Positions 34,982-43,285 of a stretch of 64,000 nucleotides of DNA are shown here, in pieces; the first letter of the stretch is position 1, and each line of letters starts with the position of its first letter. The stretch comes from Prevotellaceae bacterium UBA4332 (lineage in GTDB: Bacteria > Bacteroidota > Bacteroidia > Bacteroidales > Bacteroidaceae). The notes beneath the pieces were generated by a model that made no database searches, was not told the DNA's origin, and saw only the letters and a list, made by a program, of their open reading frames with translations. The position numbers and the translations under genes are program-made. The DNA is taken from NCBI GenBank assembly GCA_002394365.1, contig DGTQ01000009.1, forward strand, positions 1-64,000, in the 5' to 3' direction.

Positions 34982-36412
34982 CTACAGAAACCATCCCTGA
35001 TATGTGACGCTCAGGCTGAGACTTGGCTCGTTATTGTATGGCTGTACGTACATCGGACTGTCTGGTGTCAGACCGTTATTGTCTGGTTTCTTGAAGAAAC
35101 GGTATGAGTATTCACCCTTCAGGGTTATCTGCTTGATTGGTGAATAGTTCAGTCCCAAGGCAAAACGATACCTCTTGGTATATTTATATAGTGACTGATA
35201 GGTGCCCGATGCCATAGTGTTGTAATGCTCAAACCGTCCGAACACATACATCTTCTCGTCCTTCTCCTTGAGCTTCCTTATCTGTGAGAAAATGTTATAG
35301 CCTGCCTCTATGCCGTATGCCACCGCATTCTTGCCTATATTGGTGTAATGGTGTGGATTGCCGTCCTGATATTTATGGTGAGTCCAGTTTGCCTGATTGT
35401 AGGAAGATATAGCATCAGCGTCGCTGAAGTGTGCATAGTCTATGTTGCCACGCACTATCCAGTTCCAGCGCTTCAGGGTGAAGTCGAGTGCTATGATGCC
35501 TAACGCACCAGTAACATCCTCATACTTGGTGCCAGGAGTGCGAAGGGTGTTGCGGAAGGTGTAGCCGTAGTAGCCGCTCAGTCCTATGCGCAATCCCTTG
35601 ACAGAATAGTTATCCACACGCACAGCTGCTGCATAGTTGTTTGCCACCTTGAATTCATAGGGACTGGTAGCCCCGTAGTGCACAAAATCCTCTGCCGTGA
35701 AACTCTCCGAGTTCAAACCTGAGAGAAACTGTGCCTCGTAGCGCCAGTCTTTCAGTCTGCCCCATAGTGAAATACCAAGCTGGTGCCATGTGTTTGGCAT
35801 GATGGTTGCCTCGCCCTCAGGACGATATACGGTGAAGAAATTGTTTGGCTCGTGATAGGCATTGCTATAGCCCACTGGCACAATTATCTCGCCCATCCTA
35901 ACATTGAATTTCCCTTTCCAGAATTCTTTGTTTATCCATAGCTGCTCAAGGTTCACCTCGCCGCCTTTCTCGACTTCTGCCTCGTATTCGCCTGCCTCTT
36001 CAGCCTCTATCTCTACGGCACCGCCAGCACCGCCATGCTCAAATTCTATCTCCGAACCGAAGGTCCAGCCTTTGCCGAAATCATAGCCTATGCTGAGGCA
36101 TACATGGGGCAGGTCGAAACGACCGTGACTCTTGTCATCCTTGTATCTTTCAGGGTATTTATATCTGTTGAAACTCTGACTGTAGAAATTGCGTGTCATC
36201 ACTGCCTCGCCATATCCGCCTATGTGCAGACGGGAGGCAGCATCAATGAGTTTCTCCAGTTTTCTGTTAGTCTCATTATTGTTACGGGGCTCGGCAGGCT
36301 GTTCCTTCTTCGTGGCACCTGTCGAAGCATCCACCTCGCTATTCGTCTCCTGTGCCTGAATGCCTATAGCGAGAGCGAGGGTAAGCGCTATTAAAAGTAG
36401 TTTTCGTGTCAT
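34982..36412 (-). CDS. Outer-membrane porin at the head of the imelysin operon
   Basis: 476 residues with signal peptide TRKLLLIALTLALAIGIQAQ, a short helical stalk (NNNETNRKLEKLIDAASR) and a beta-barrel with HIGGYGEAVMTRNF, GEIIVPVGYSNAYHEPN and a C-terminal LSVTYQGWFL. An acidic stretch (EIEAEEAGEYEAEVEKGGE, about 140-158) could be a metal-attracting external loop. First gene of the porin-imelysin-DHOR-CcsA run. A -7-like TAATTTTG lies upstream at 36459-36466 on the minus strand. Confidence 0.82.
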   Translation of the reverse strand: MTRKLLLIALTLALAIGIQAQETNSEVDASTGATKKEQPAEPRNNNETNRKLEKLIDAASRLHIGGYGEAVMTRNFYSQSFNRYKYPERYKDDKSHGRFDLPHVCLSIGYDFGKGWTFGSEIEFEHGGAGGAVEIEAEEAGEYEAEVEKGGEVNLEQLWINKEFWKGKFNVRMGEIIVPVGYSNAYHEPNNFFTVYRPEGEATIMPNTWHQLGISLWGRLKDWRYEAQFLSGLNSESFTAEDFVHYGATSPYEFKVANNYAAAVRVDNYSVKGLRIGLSGYYGYTFRNTLRTPGTKYEDVTGALGIIALDFTLKRWNWIVRGNIDYAHFSDADAISSYNQANWTHHKYQDGNPHHYTNIGKNAVAYGIEAGYNIFSQIRKLKEKDEKMYVFGRFEHYNTMASGTYQSLYKYTKRYRFALGLNYSPIKQITLKGEYSYRFFKKPDNNGLTPDSPMYVQPYNNEPSLSLSVTYQGWFL

Positions 36413-36516
36413 ATATATATATAATAATGTGTAATTTCTCAGGGTTGAAAATCCTCTGCAAAATTACTCATAACACGAAAACCTCACAATACTCAAATTT
36501 TATGAAATTATAACAA

Positions 36517-36542
36517 AAAAAAGACCCCGAAAGGTCTTTTTT
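36517..36542. terminator. Symmetric terminator between fabG and porin
   Basis: Arms AAAAAAGACC and GGTCTTTTTT around CCGAAA. The A/T tracts on both sides let it work in both directions. On the minus strand it can end the fabG transcript before the porin promoter. Confidence 0.75.
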
Positions 36543-36640
36543 AATTAGGAATGAGTAATTAGAAATTAGGAATGAGTAGGTTCCCGTTATCGTTCTTGCG
36601 CTCCAGTTGGTGCTCAGGCGCTTCGCGGAGCCCGTTCCCG
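36543..36640. repeat. Repeat-filled gap downstream of fabG
   Basis: ATTAGAAATTAGGAATGAG, GTTCCCGTTATCGTT (the AACGGGAACG motif inverted), TTGCGCTCCAGTTGGTGCTC and GTTCCCGTTATG. Confidence 0.7.
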
Positions 36641-37372
36641 TTATGTGTATAAGCCTCCATTGATGCTCACCACTTCGCCAGTGATGTACTTAGCCTTGTC
36701 GGAGAGCAGGAAGCAGACGAGGTCTGCCACTTCCTCAGGCTTGCCGAAGCGCTTGCAGGGCACCTGTTGCTTCAGGGTCTCCACATCGAGGTCCTTAGTC
36801 ATGTCGCTCTCTATGAAACCTGGGGCTACGGCATTAACGGTGATAGCTCTTGCGGCTACCTCCTGTGCCAGAGCCTTTGTAGCACCTATGATGCCAGCCT
36901 TCGTAGCACTGTAGTTGGTCTGTCCTGGCAGTCCCTTGAGTCCTGAGAGGCTCGCCATATTGACTATGCTGCCTCCGTGCTTGCGCATCATCATCTTTGG
37001 CAATACCTTGCGGGTTACGTAGTACAGGCCGTCGAGCGAGGTATTGAGCACAGCGTGCCAATCCTCCTCTGGCATCATGAACATCATGTTGTCTCGCCTG
37101 ATGCCTGCATTGTTTACGAGGTAGGCTATGTAGTCCTCGGGGTGGGCTTCCTCCCATGCCTCCAAGGCTGCATCAACCTCCTTCACGTTGCCCGTATCAA
37201 ACTTCAGGAGCTCTGCCTGAACGCCCTGAGCCCCCACCAGTGCCTTCACTTCCTCTGCTGCCTGCTGGTTGCTCACATAGTTTATCACTACAGGAATGCC
37301 CTGTTCTGCCAATTTAAGGCAGATGGCTCTGCCCAGTCCGCGAGAGCCACCTGTTACTAATGCGTATTTCAT
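36641..37372 (-). CDS. fabG: 3-oxoacyl-[ACP] reductase, SDR family
   Basis: 243-residue short-chain dehydrogenase. NADP motif TGGSRGLGRAI (7-17), NNAG (87-90), catalytic Ser at 141/143, Tyr154 and Lys158 in NYSATKAG, and the C-terminal YITGEVVSINGG. FabG is the most likely role (reduction in fatty acid elongation), but the SDR fold alone does not fix the substrate, and it is not beside other fab genes. Confidence 0.85.
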   Translation of the reverse strand: MKYALVTGGSRGLGRAICLKLAEQGIPVVINYVSNQQAAEEVKALVGAQGVQAELLKFDTGNVKEVDAALEAWEEAHPEDYIAYLVNNAGIRRDNMMFMMPEEDWHAVLNTSLDGLYYVTRKVLPKMMMRKHGGSIVNMASLSGLKGLPGQTNYSATKAGIIGATKALAQEVAARAITVNAVAPGFIESDMTKDLDVETLKQQVPCKRFGKPEEVADLVCFLLSDKAKYITGEVVSINGGLYT

Positions 37373-37515
37373 CTTTTACTCACTACGTTCGTACGAAACG
37401 CAACTTCGTTGCTACGATACGGTCTGACGACCTACGATACGCTTCTTGCTTAGGCAAGCGTAGCAACAAGTTGCGTCCGATTACGCTACGAAAATTATGA
37501 ATTATGAATTATGAA
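37373..37515. repeat. Repeat-filled gap between pgi and fabG
   Basis: Several inverted segments (GTTCGTACGAAACGCAAC…, CTTGCTTAGGCAAGCGTAGC, GCAACAAGTTGCG) and ATGAATTATGAATTATGAAC heptamers. Looks like a diverged version of the CGCTCCAACTTGTTGG family. Confidence 0.6.
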
Positions 37516-38865
37516 CTATGAATTAAGCTTTGCTCTTATTGCCTTTGTCTCAGCCTCGTAGCCAGGCTTCTCGAGCAGGGCAAACATATTCTTCTTGTAA
37601 GCCTCCACACCAGGCTGGTTGAATGCGTTGACACCGAGCAGCTGACCAGAGATGCCGCAAGCCTTCTCGAAGAAGTATATGAGCTGACCGTAGTTGTAGG
37701 CATCGAGACGCTCTATAGAGATGAGGATGTTTGGCACACCACCATCTACGTGAGCCAGACGTGTGCCCAGCTCTGCGTTCTTGTTCACCTCGTCGATGCG
37801 CTTGCCAGCCAGGAAGTTCAGTCCGTCGAGATTCTCGGCATCTGATGGGAAGAGCAGTTTCTTCTCTGGGTTCTCCACGCTGATGCAGGTCTCGAAGATG
37901 GTGCGCTCGCCTTCCTGTATCCACTGACCCATAGAGTGCAGGTCGGTGGTGAAGTCGCATGATGCAGGATAGAGACCCTTGCCGTCCTTGCCCTCTGACT
38001 CGCCGTAGAGCTGCTTCCACCACTCGGCATAGTAGTGCAGCTTAGGCTGGTAGTTGATGAGTATCTCTATCTTCTTGCCAGCCTGATAGAGAGCGTTTCG
38101 CGTAGCAGCATAGATGGCTGCTGGGTTCTCCTCGAAAGGTACGTCGATGCCGCAAGCCTTCTCCATAGCCTGAGCACCAGCCACGAGCTGCTCTATGTCG
38201 ATACCAGCACATGCTATTGGCAGCAGGCCCACTGGGGTGAGCACAGAGAAACGTCCGCCTACGTCGTCAGGTATCACGAATGTCTTGTAGCCCTCCTTGT
38301 CGGCACAAGTGCGAGCTGCACCCTTCTTGGCGTCAGTTACGGCTACGATGAGGTTCTTAGCCTTCTCCTTGCCCACCTGCTGCTCCAGCTGAGTCTTGAG
38401 CAGACGGAAGGTGAGGGCTGTCTCTGTGGTAGTACCACTCTTTGATATGTTGATAATAGAGAATGTCTTGGTCTTCAGATACTCTGTGAGTTCAGCCAGA
38501 TAATCCTCGCCTATGTTGTTGCCTGCAAAGACCACGATAGGGTTCTTCTTGTCCTGAATGAGCCATGCGAAGGTGTTCTGTATGCCCTCTATTACGGCAC
38601 GAGGACCGAGGTATGAGCCACCGATACCAGCTACCACTACTACCTCGCTGTTCTGGCGAAGCACCTCGGCAGCAGCCTTTACCTCCTTGATAAACTCTGG
38701 GGTAATGCTTGATGGCAGGTGCAACCAGCCGAGGAAGTCATTACCTGGTACAGTGCCCTCTTCCAAGCCCTTCTGCGCCTGAGCCACCTTGTCCTTAAAT
38801 GCCATTACAGCTCCAGCAGGCAGAAACTGCTGCGCCTTTGTGATGTCTAACGAAATGTTCTTCAT
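37516..38865 (-). CDS. pgi: Glucose-6-phosphate isomerase
   Basis: Interconverts glucose-6- and fructose-6-phosphate. 449 residues, the short bacterial form. Motifs: GIGGSYLGPRAVIE, NISKSGTTTETALTFR, DVGGRFSVLTPVGLLP and MGQWIQEGERTIFET. The region covering the first 60 residues (38681-38827) has a near-identical copy at 49883-50028, see there. A good promoter lies upstream. Confidence 0.95.
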   Translation of the reverse strand: MKNISLDITKAQQFLPAGAVMAFKDKVAQAQKGLEEGTVPGNDFLGWLHLPSSITPEFIKEVKAAAEVLRQNSEVVVVAGIGGSYLGPRAVIEGIQNTFAWLIQDKKNPIVVFAGNNIGEDYLAELTEYLKTKTFSIINISKSGTTTETALTFRLLKTQLEQQVGKEKAKNLIVAVTDAKKGAARTCADKEGYKTFVIPDDVGGRFSVLTPVGLLPIACAGIDIEQLVAGAQAMEKACGIDVPFEENPAAIYAATRNALYQAGKKIEILINYQPKLHYYAEWWKQLYGESEGKDGKGLYPASCDFTTDLHSMGQWIQEGERTIFETCISVENPEKKLLFPSDAENLDGLNFLAGKRIDEVNKNAELGTRLAHVDGGVPNILISIERLDAYNYGQLIYFFEKACGISGQLLGVNAFNQPGVEAYKKNMFALLEKPGYEAETKAIRAKLNS

Positions 38866-38945
38866 AATTCTGTTTTGTTTTTATCGTTTAGTTTTAGCTT
38901 AAGTCTCTGTTCCCGTTAACGTTCCCGTTACGAAATATCACCTTG

Positions 38946-38977
38946 CAAAAGTACGAGTTTTTTTTGTAACCTCCAAA
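38946..38977 (-). promoter_or_regulatory. Promoter of pgi
   Basis: Minus strand TTTG (38974-38977), 20-base spacer, TACTTTTG (38946-38953). Overlaps the divergent kinase promoter region. Confidence 0.75.
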
Positions 38978-38992
38978 TAATTTGCGACATAA

Positions 38993-39024
38993 TTTGTTTA
39001 TGTCAAATATTTGTTGTAATTTTG
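38993..39024 (+). promoter_or_regulatory. Promoter of the kinase gene
   Basis: TTTG (38993-38996), 20-base spacer, TAATTTTG (39017-39024). The ATG at 39039 is only 15 bases beyond, so the message has a very short or no leader. Confidence 0.7.
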
Positions 39025-39038
39025 CCCTCATCTGATAT

Positions 39039-40226
39039 ATGTCGTCAAGCGAATCATTTTTCACAGAACAGGGCATGAGCATCTCGGCTGAGTTCAGCGA
39101 GTTCTCCCTCCTACCCTCCCAGGGCTACAGTCTGCTGGTGAGGGCTAAGCGCTATGGCCGCTGGTGGTTGCTCAAGGCACTGAAGGAACCTTATCGCCAT
39201 GACAGCATGTACCAGACTCTCCTTCGCAAGGAATATGAGATAACCTGCCAGTTGCAGCATCCTATGGTGGTAACTGTCGTCTCACTCGAAGAGGTGGCTG
39301 GCTATGGTCTCTGCATCGTGATGGAATGGATAGAGGGCATCACCCTCAGGCAGTGGCTCAGTCAGGAGCACCCCTCCCTCGGCCAGCGTCTGCACGTTGC
39401 CGATATGCTTCTCGAGGCTGTTGCCTATGTGCACAGCAGACAGACACAGCATCGCGACCTCAAGCTCTCTAATGTGATGCTGACAAGTGATGGGCAGCAT
39501 CTCAAACTCATCGACTTCGGACTCTCTGATACCGACAGCCACGCCATACTCAAGGCCCCTGCAGGCACAGAGAACTATATGGCACCTGAAGGACCGTCTG
39601 ATGTCTATGCCCTCGGTTGCATACTCCGTCAGCTGAACTTAGGCTGGCGCTCGCGTGCCGTCATCAGCAGGTGTCTCGCCCCTCTGCCCCAGCGTTATGC
39701 GGATGTGTCGCTCATTCAGCGTCACCTCCGCCGATGGTTTCTGTGGCCTCAGCGTGTGGCTCTCATCCTCTGCCTCGTGGTTATGGCTGCAATGCTGTTC
39801 CTCGCAGGGCTCTCCCACAACCGTCAGCAGGTGCAGGCACTCAGCGACTCCATTACCGTAGTCAGCCAAGCCTATAAAGAGGAGATAAATATTCAGAAAA
39901 ACAAGACCGATTCCATAAACACCAAGGCAGACTCCATACGTCAGCAGGTGGAGCGCATCCACACCCAGCAAGAGGCTGAGCTGTCTGCCATACAGCAACG
40001 TCAGGCATACCTTCGCCAACAGAAAAGCATCATCGACCGCAAGATGAAAGCTACAGGTTTTCAGCAGATGCTCGACACCGCAACCCACAAGCGTTACATC
40101 TCCCTGCCAGGCATCAGACAAGCCTGGGACCTAATCAACGCCACTCCCGACCTTGAACTAAAACAATACATCGAAACGCACTACCGCAAACCCTGGTCAA
40201 AACGAATTGACGAACTGCCCTACTAA
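39039..40226 (+). CDS. Membrane-anchored Ser/Thr protein kinase
   Basis: 395 residues. Hanks-type kinase domain with Lys46 (WLLKAL), Glu65, HRDLKLSN (D140, N145), DFG (159-161) and a short MAPEG activation end, so catalytic residues are complete although the Gly loop is weak. The domain is compact, lacking much of the C-lobe. A membrane helix follows (VALILCLVVMAAMLFLAGL), then a predicted coiled coil (KTDSINTKADSIRQQVERI) outside. It may sense an envelope signal. Next gene is convergent. Confidence 0.82.
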   Translation: MSSSESFFTEQGMSISAEFSEFSLLPSQGYSLLVRAKRYGRWWLLKALKEPYRHDSMYQTLLRKEYEITCQLQHPMVVTVVSLEEVAGYGLCIVMEWIEGITLRQWLSQEHPSLGQRLHVADMLLEAVAYVHSRQTQHRDLKLSNVMLTSDGQHLKLIDFGLSDTDSHAILKAPAGTENYMAPEGPSDVYALGCILRQLNLGWRSRAVISRCLAPLPQRYADVSLIQRHLRRWFLWPQRVALILCLVVMAAMLFLAGLSHNRQQVQALSDSITVVSQAYKEEINIQKNKTDSINTKADSIRQQVERIHTQQEAELSAIQQRQAYLRQQKSIIDRKMKATGFQQMLDTATHKRYISLPGIRQAWDLINATPDLELKQYIETHYRKPWSKRIDELPY

Positions 40227-40247
40227 CCTTTAACCATTAACCCATCT

Positions 40248-40265
40248 CCCCTCCTTTCGGAGGGG
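40248..40265. other. Small C/G hairpin between convergent genes
   Basis: CCCCTCC-TTTC-GGAGGGG with no T-run; of the same type as the CTCCCCGTTTTCGGGGAG repeats, so more likely a dispersed palindrome than a dedicated terminator. Confidence 0.5.
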
Positions 40266-40278
40266 TCGGGGGAGGCTT

Positions 40279-40833
40279 CTAATCCTTAACCACCCTCACT
40301 CCATTCTTCTGTCCTGCCACATAGGTGGTGGGAGGCAGTCCCTCGTGCCTCAGTTCATCGAGAATCAGCGGCTCGTGTTGTATCATCAGGCGGCAACGGA
40401 ACGTATCGCCCACACTCAGCTTCGTGTTCTCAGCCTCCAGTATCTCAAACATGCTGTCACCTAAGTGCTTCACCACTATGCGCCTGTCAGGACGCCATGT
40501 TATCACCAGTCGCTGACAGCGAGACATCTCCTCCGTCGCTATCCTCTCCTCAGTGCATATACCGCTCTGCACCTCATCCAGTTCCCCAGCATGTGAGCAG
40601 AAATCATCATAGCCCCTGTAACCTATGAAGCGAGCCAGCACATCCAGCGTGTGGCGCCGCGTAGCCACCTTCTCATTGCTCAGGTAGCCCCACAGCCTCT
40701 TCAGCGTCGTGGGCGACAGGTTCTCCTTCGTATGCCTGAACACCAGCGCGCTCAGTTCCTCGTAATCATGCGCCACCAGCAGCCTCCTGCCCATCGTGCG
40801 CTCCACCTCTTGTTTCAGCAATTCATGTTTCAT
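40279..40833 (-). CDS. Conserved hypothetical with N-terminal DNA-binding-like helices
   Basis: 184 residues. The N-terminal 70 (KENLSPTTLKRLWGYLSNEKVATRRHTLD) look like a helix-turn-helix type domain common in Bacteroidetes hypotheticals; the C-terminal half (QRLVITWRPDRRIVVKHLGD…SVGDTFRC) looks like a small beta domain. No enzyme motif. It may be a transcriptional or ligand-responsive regulator; I do not recognise a named family. Convergent with the kinase. Confidence 0.6.
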   Translation of the reverse strand: MKHELLKQEVERTMGRRLLVAHDYEELSALVFRHTKENLSPTTLKRLWGYLSNEKVATRRHTLDVLARFIGYRGYDDFCSHAGELDEVQSGICTEERIATEEMSRCQRLVITWRPDRRIVVKHLGDSMFEILEAENTKLSVGDTFRCRLMIQHEPLILDELRHEGLPPTTYVAGQKNGVRVVKD

Positions 40834-40876
40834 GCTGCGAAGTTACTAATATTTTCGCAAATTTGCAAACCCATCC

Positions 40877-40927
40877 TCAAAAGGACAGAAAAGGACTTGC
40901 ACGTTTCTTTTTCTCACCATACCTTTG
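40877..40927 (+). promoter_or_regulatory. Promoter with conserved upstream block, copy 1
   Basis: Contains AAAAGGACAGAAAAGGACTT and then GCACGTTTCTTTTTCT, followed by a -7 TACCTTTG (40920-40927). TTG at 40897-40899 serves as -33 with a 20-base spacer. The 36-base block is identical at 42888-42923, also at the same distance from a -7 element. Confidence 0.7.
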
Positions 40928-40977
40928 CCAGCAGAATCAATAAACATGTCTAACTAAAACAAAAATTCATCACTACT

Positions 40978-41706
40978 ATGAAGCATTTACTCAACACCCT
41001 GTTCATTGCCCTCGCAATGCTCACTCCCGTTGCATCCGTTGCACAAAGAAGCATCATACTCGAAGCCCAGAAGCACACCAAGGGAGGACGCACCATCGTC
41101 GGCGCCTACAAAGTCGCCACTCCCTTAGACGCCATTTTTATTATGCAGGGCGGAACTCCTGGCGAACCAACCGCCACGTTAGATGGCACCAAGGCAACTC
41201 TCGAAATCATCCCCTTCGGCACACAGGGCAGAACCGTCACCATCACCCTGAACATACCCAAAATGGAAAGGTCGGAAGAAATAGACGGAACAACCTTTTC
41301 ATGGTCAGGCAAAGTAGATGTCGCGCCAACCATCGAGGGTGAAAATTCAGGATTCATGATTACCCGTAGAGGCAACACCCTATGTGCAATGCTTGCCTAT
41401 ACCGAAGGCAAGTGGGTTCTGTGTGTTAACAAGGATGATGGTACAGGACTCATCGGCACCCTCAAGAAAGGTATATCCCGCGCCCAGGTAGAAGATGAGT
41501 GCAAGGGACTCGGACTGAGCAAGTTCAAGTTCACACGCAAGAGTGGCAACCTCGACGTCTATTCACTCTTCTGGCTCAACCAGACCAAACAGTGGAATGC
41601 CTTCGGCACCGACTACCGCTATGCCCTGCGCAACGACAAGAAATACGGCGACTTCTACTTCAATGCCCAAGGCAAGCTCGTCAAGTGGTTCATGTATTTC
41701 GACTGA
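40978..41706 (+). CDS. Secreted hypothetical protein
   Basis: 242 residues with signal peptide MKHLLNTLFIALAMLTPVASVAQ, then a beta-rich body (RTVTITLNIPKMERSEEID) and a C-terminal DFYFNAQGKLVKWFMYFD. No cysteine pair, lipobox or enzyme motif. Driven by the promoter at 40877-40927. Function unknown. Confidence 0.65.
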   Translation: MKHLLNTLFIALAMLTPVASVAQRSIILEAQKHTKGGRTIVGAYKVATPLDAIFIMQGGTPGEPTATLDGTKATLEIIPFGTQGRTVTITLNIPKMERSEEIDGTTFSWSGKVDVAPTIEGENSGFMITRRGNTLCAMLAYTEGKWVLCVNKDDGTGLIGTLKKGISRAQVEDECKGLGLSKFKFTRKSGNLDVYSLFWLNQTKQWNAFGTDYRYALRNDKKYGDFYFNAQGKLVKWFMYFD

Positions 41707-41935
41707 TTGAAGTATAACGATACTCAACTTTCTCAAGTAGTCAGTAGTCAGTAGTTAAGACAATACCAGAGAATCTCACTATATGAGTGATAGTTGAAAA
41801 GAAATGGCAGATAGCCCTGCTAATGTCTTAACTCCTGACTCCTTAACTCCCTCTAACTCCTGAGAAGTTAAGCACATGCGAAACTTAAATAATCGTAACA
41901 CCATTTTTTCAAACCAATAAAAAAACGTAACAATT

Positions 41936-42223
41936 ATGAGAAAAAAAATCTTTTTAGCCCTCGTGGCAATGGCAAGTCTGACACTCACTTCATGTCAGAA
42001 CAAAATCGACAGAGCACTCGACAAGTATGAAGACCTTGCCGACAAGTGCATCGAAGCAAACAAAGCAATAAAAAACGGCGATTTGGAGAAAACGGCAGAG
42101 TTTTCAGGTATTGCCGACGAATGCAAAGAACTGGAGAAAGAACTCAATGAAGACGAGATGACCCCTGAACAGAAAAAACGCTATCAGGAGATAAGCCTCA
42201 AAGTCATAAAAGAATCATTCTAA
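41936..42223 (+). CDS. Small lipoprotein (DUF6591-like)
   Basis: 95 residues: lipobox LTLTSC (C20) followed by charged helices (NKIDRALDKYEDLADKCIEA, ELEKELNEDEMTPEQKKRY). It resembles small Bacteroidetes lipoproteins of the DUF6591 type, tentatively. The gap before it (41707-41935) shows no other gene. A good terminator follows. Confidence 0.7.
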   Translation: MRKKIFLALVAMASLTLTSCQNKIDRALDKYEDLADKCIEANKAIKNGDLEKTAEFSGIADECKELEKELNEDEMTPEQKKRYQEISLKVIKESF

Positions 42224-42282
42224 CTACCAAAGCCGCAGAGAAATTTGCAAAGTTCAAACTCTCCATTTCCAACTAAAACGAC

Positions 42283-42317
42283 AATAGGCACCGCCCCATT
42301 TCAGGGCAGTGCCTATT
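42283..42317 (+). terminator. Terminator of the small lipoprotein gene
   Basis: Arms AATAGGCACCGCCC and GGGCAGTGCCTATT with one mismatch, loop CATTTCA, followed by TTTTTC. Confidence 0.85.
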
Positions 42318-42324
42318 TTTTCAG

Positions 42325-42410
42325 GTTGCAGAAGCATTACCTCTGCATGCAGAAGCATTACTTCTGCAACTAAAAGCATTACTTCTACAGCTAAAAGCAT
42401 TACTTTTACC
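42325..42410. repeat. 18-base iterons next to repeat copy B
   Basis: Four to five units of GCAGAAGCATTACTTCTGC, later CTAAAAGCATTACTTCTAC and AAAAGCATTACTTTTACC. Each is a small palindrome with a CATTA centre. Counterpart of 180-445 on the other strand. Confidence 0.7.
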
Positions 42411-42445
42411 TTTTCATCAGAAAAATCATTACTTTTTAATTTTTA

Positions 42446-42655
42446 CTTTCACGAAAAAAGTTTTTTTTCGTGAGTAACCTCCCTAATTCCCTCTCATCCC
42501 GCATGGTTACTGGGCCGAGCATAGGGAGGTAGGGGTGCTTACACCTCCCTAAAACCTCCCTTAGACCTCTTAGGGAGGTCTGAAGAATAGACCTCCCTAT
42601 CGTCAAGCCCCACAAGCGCTGGGCTGAGAGGGTAACAAGGGAGGTTAGGAGGTTA
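42446..42655. repeat. Dispersed hairpin-bearing repeat, copy B
   Basis: Hairpin CACGAAAAAAGTTTTTTTTC GTG followed by many CCTCCCT blocks and, on the minus strand, TACCTCCCTATGCTCGGCCC, which matches copy A at 30-155 (TACCTCCCTATGCTCAGCCC). Opposite orientation to copy A. Confidence 0.65.
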
Positions 42656-42697
42656 AAATGGAGCAAAATTTATTCAGTATTTTTTCCTCTCATTTAT

Positions 42698-42728
42698 TTT
42701 GAAGATTAAAAAATAATTCTTAATTTTG
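42698..42728 (+). promoter_or_regulatory. Promoter-like element ahead of a gene remnant
   Basis: TTTG (42698-42701), 19-base spacer, TAATTTTG (42721-42728). What follows is only a short open stretch encoding ELKNYGNRRTDNIECIYVLD and then FFKLLWHEGL and a stop at 42853, with no start codon; it may be the tail of a lost gene. Confidence 0.55.
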
Positions 42729-42887
42729 CCACGGAAAATGATTGAAAATCTCCAGCAGAGGAATTGAAAAATTATGGCAATCGTCGCACAGACAATATAG
42801 AATGCATCTATGTGCTTGACTTCTTCAAACTCCTGTGGCACGAGGGATTGTAAGGTAGTCAAACAACCTTTTTATTATAAGAAAGCA

Positions 42888-42935
42888 AAAGGACAGAAAA
42901 GGACTTGCACGTTTCTTTTTCTGTCCTTAATTTTG
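42888..42935 (+). promoter_or_regulatory. Promoter with conserved upstream block, copy 2
   Basis: Identical to 40877-40912 over 36 bases, then TAATTTTG (42928-42935) 20 bases after TTG (42905-42907). It faces the accessory island. Confidence 0.7.
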
Positions 42936-42963
42936 TGCAAAATAAAAAAATCAGCTCACAATG

Positions 42964-42994
42964 TTTGGTGTTTCAAAAAAAATGTTTACTTTTG
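42964..42994 (+). promoter_or_regulatory. Promoter of the candidate RNA
   Basis: TTTG (42964-42967), 19-base spacer, TACTTTTG (42987-42994). Predicted start near 43000, exactly at the 5' hairpin of the candidate RNA. Confidence 0.7.
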
Positions 42995-42999
42995 TGGCG

Positions 43000-43189
43000 T
43001 GGTTTCGTAAGAGATCACGACATCGAGGAGAGCACTTAAGCTTTAACCCGTCAGTAAATCTGGAAAATTCACTGTAGTAAGGGAAGAAGCGAAAATGCCT
43101 CACAATCTGTATGGATAGTAACGCAGTCCCCTCTACGTGGGGGCAGCCCACATATCTCTACAGGTGTGGGCTGATTTTCATTCTTTTTA
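43000..43189 (+). ncRNA. Candidate structured small RNA of about 190 nt
   Basis: A promoter ends at 42994 and a strong terminator hairpin (CAGCCCACA / TGTGGGCTG, 43144-43173) is followed by ATTTTCATTCTTTTT. Just inside the 5' end a 9-bp hairpin (CGTGGTTTC-GTAA-GAGATCACG, 42998-43019) has a GNRA-type loop. Another short G/C hairpin (TCCCC...GGGGG) precedes the terminator. No good reading frame fills it. It could be a stand-alone RNA or a leader that regulates the genes from 43286 on. I cannot match it to a known family. Confidence 0.5.
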
Positions 43190-43285
43190 CTACGGGTATT
43201 CCAGAACCTTCTGACAGAGAATGTAGAGAAGGCTCACACTCTTTGTACCTAAAATTGGGAATACTAATAACTAAAAAGAACAATC

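Noticed and set aside
42674..42862. 62-residue minus-strand frame
   Set aside because: Covers a promoter-like element and has no conserved feature.
43000..43189. tmRNA, SRP RNA or tRNA
   Set aside because: None of the diagnostic sequences (tRNA-like end, SRP Alu/GGAA loop) is present.
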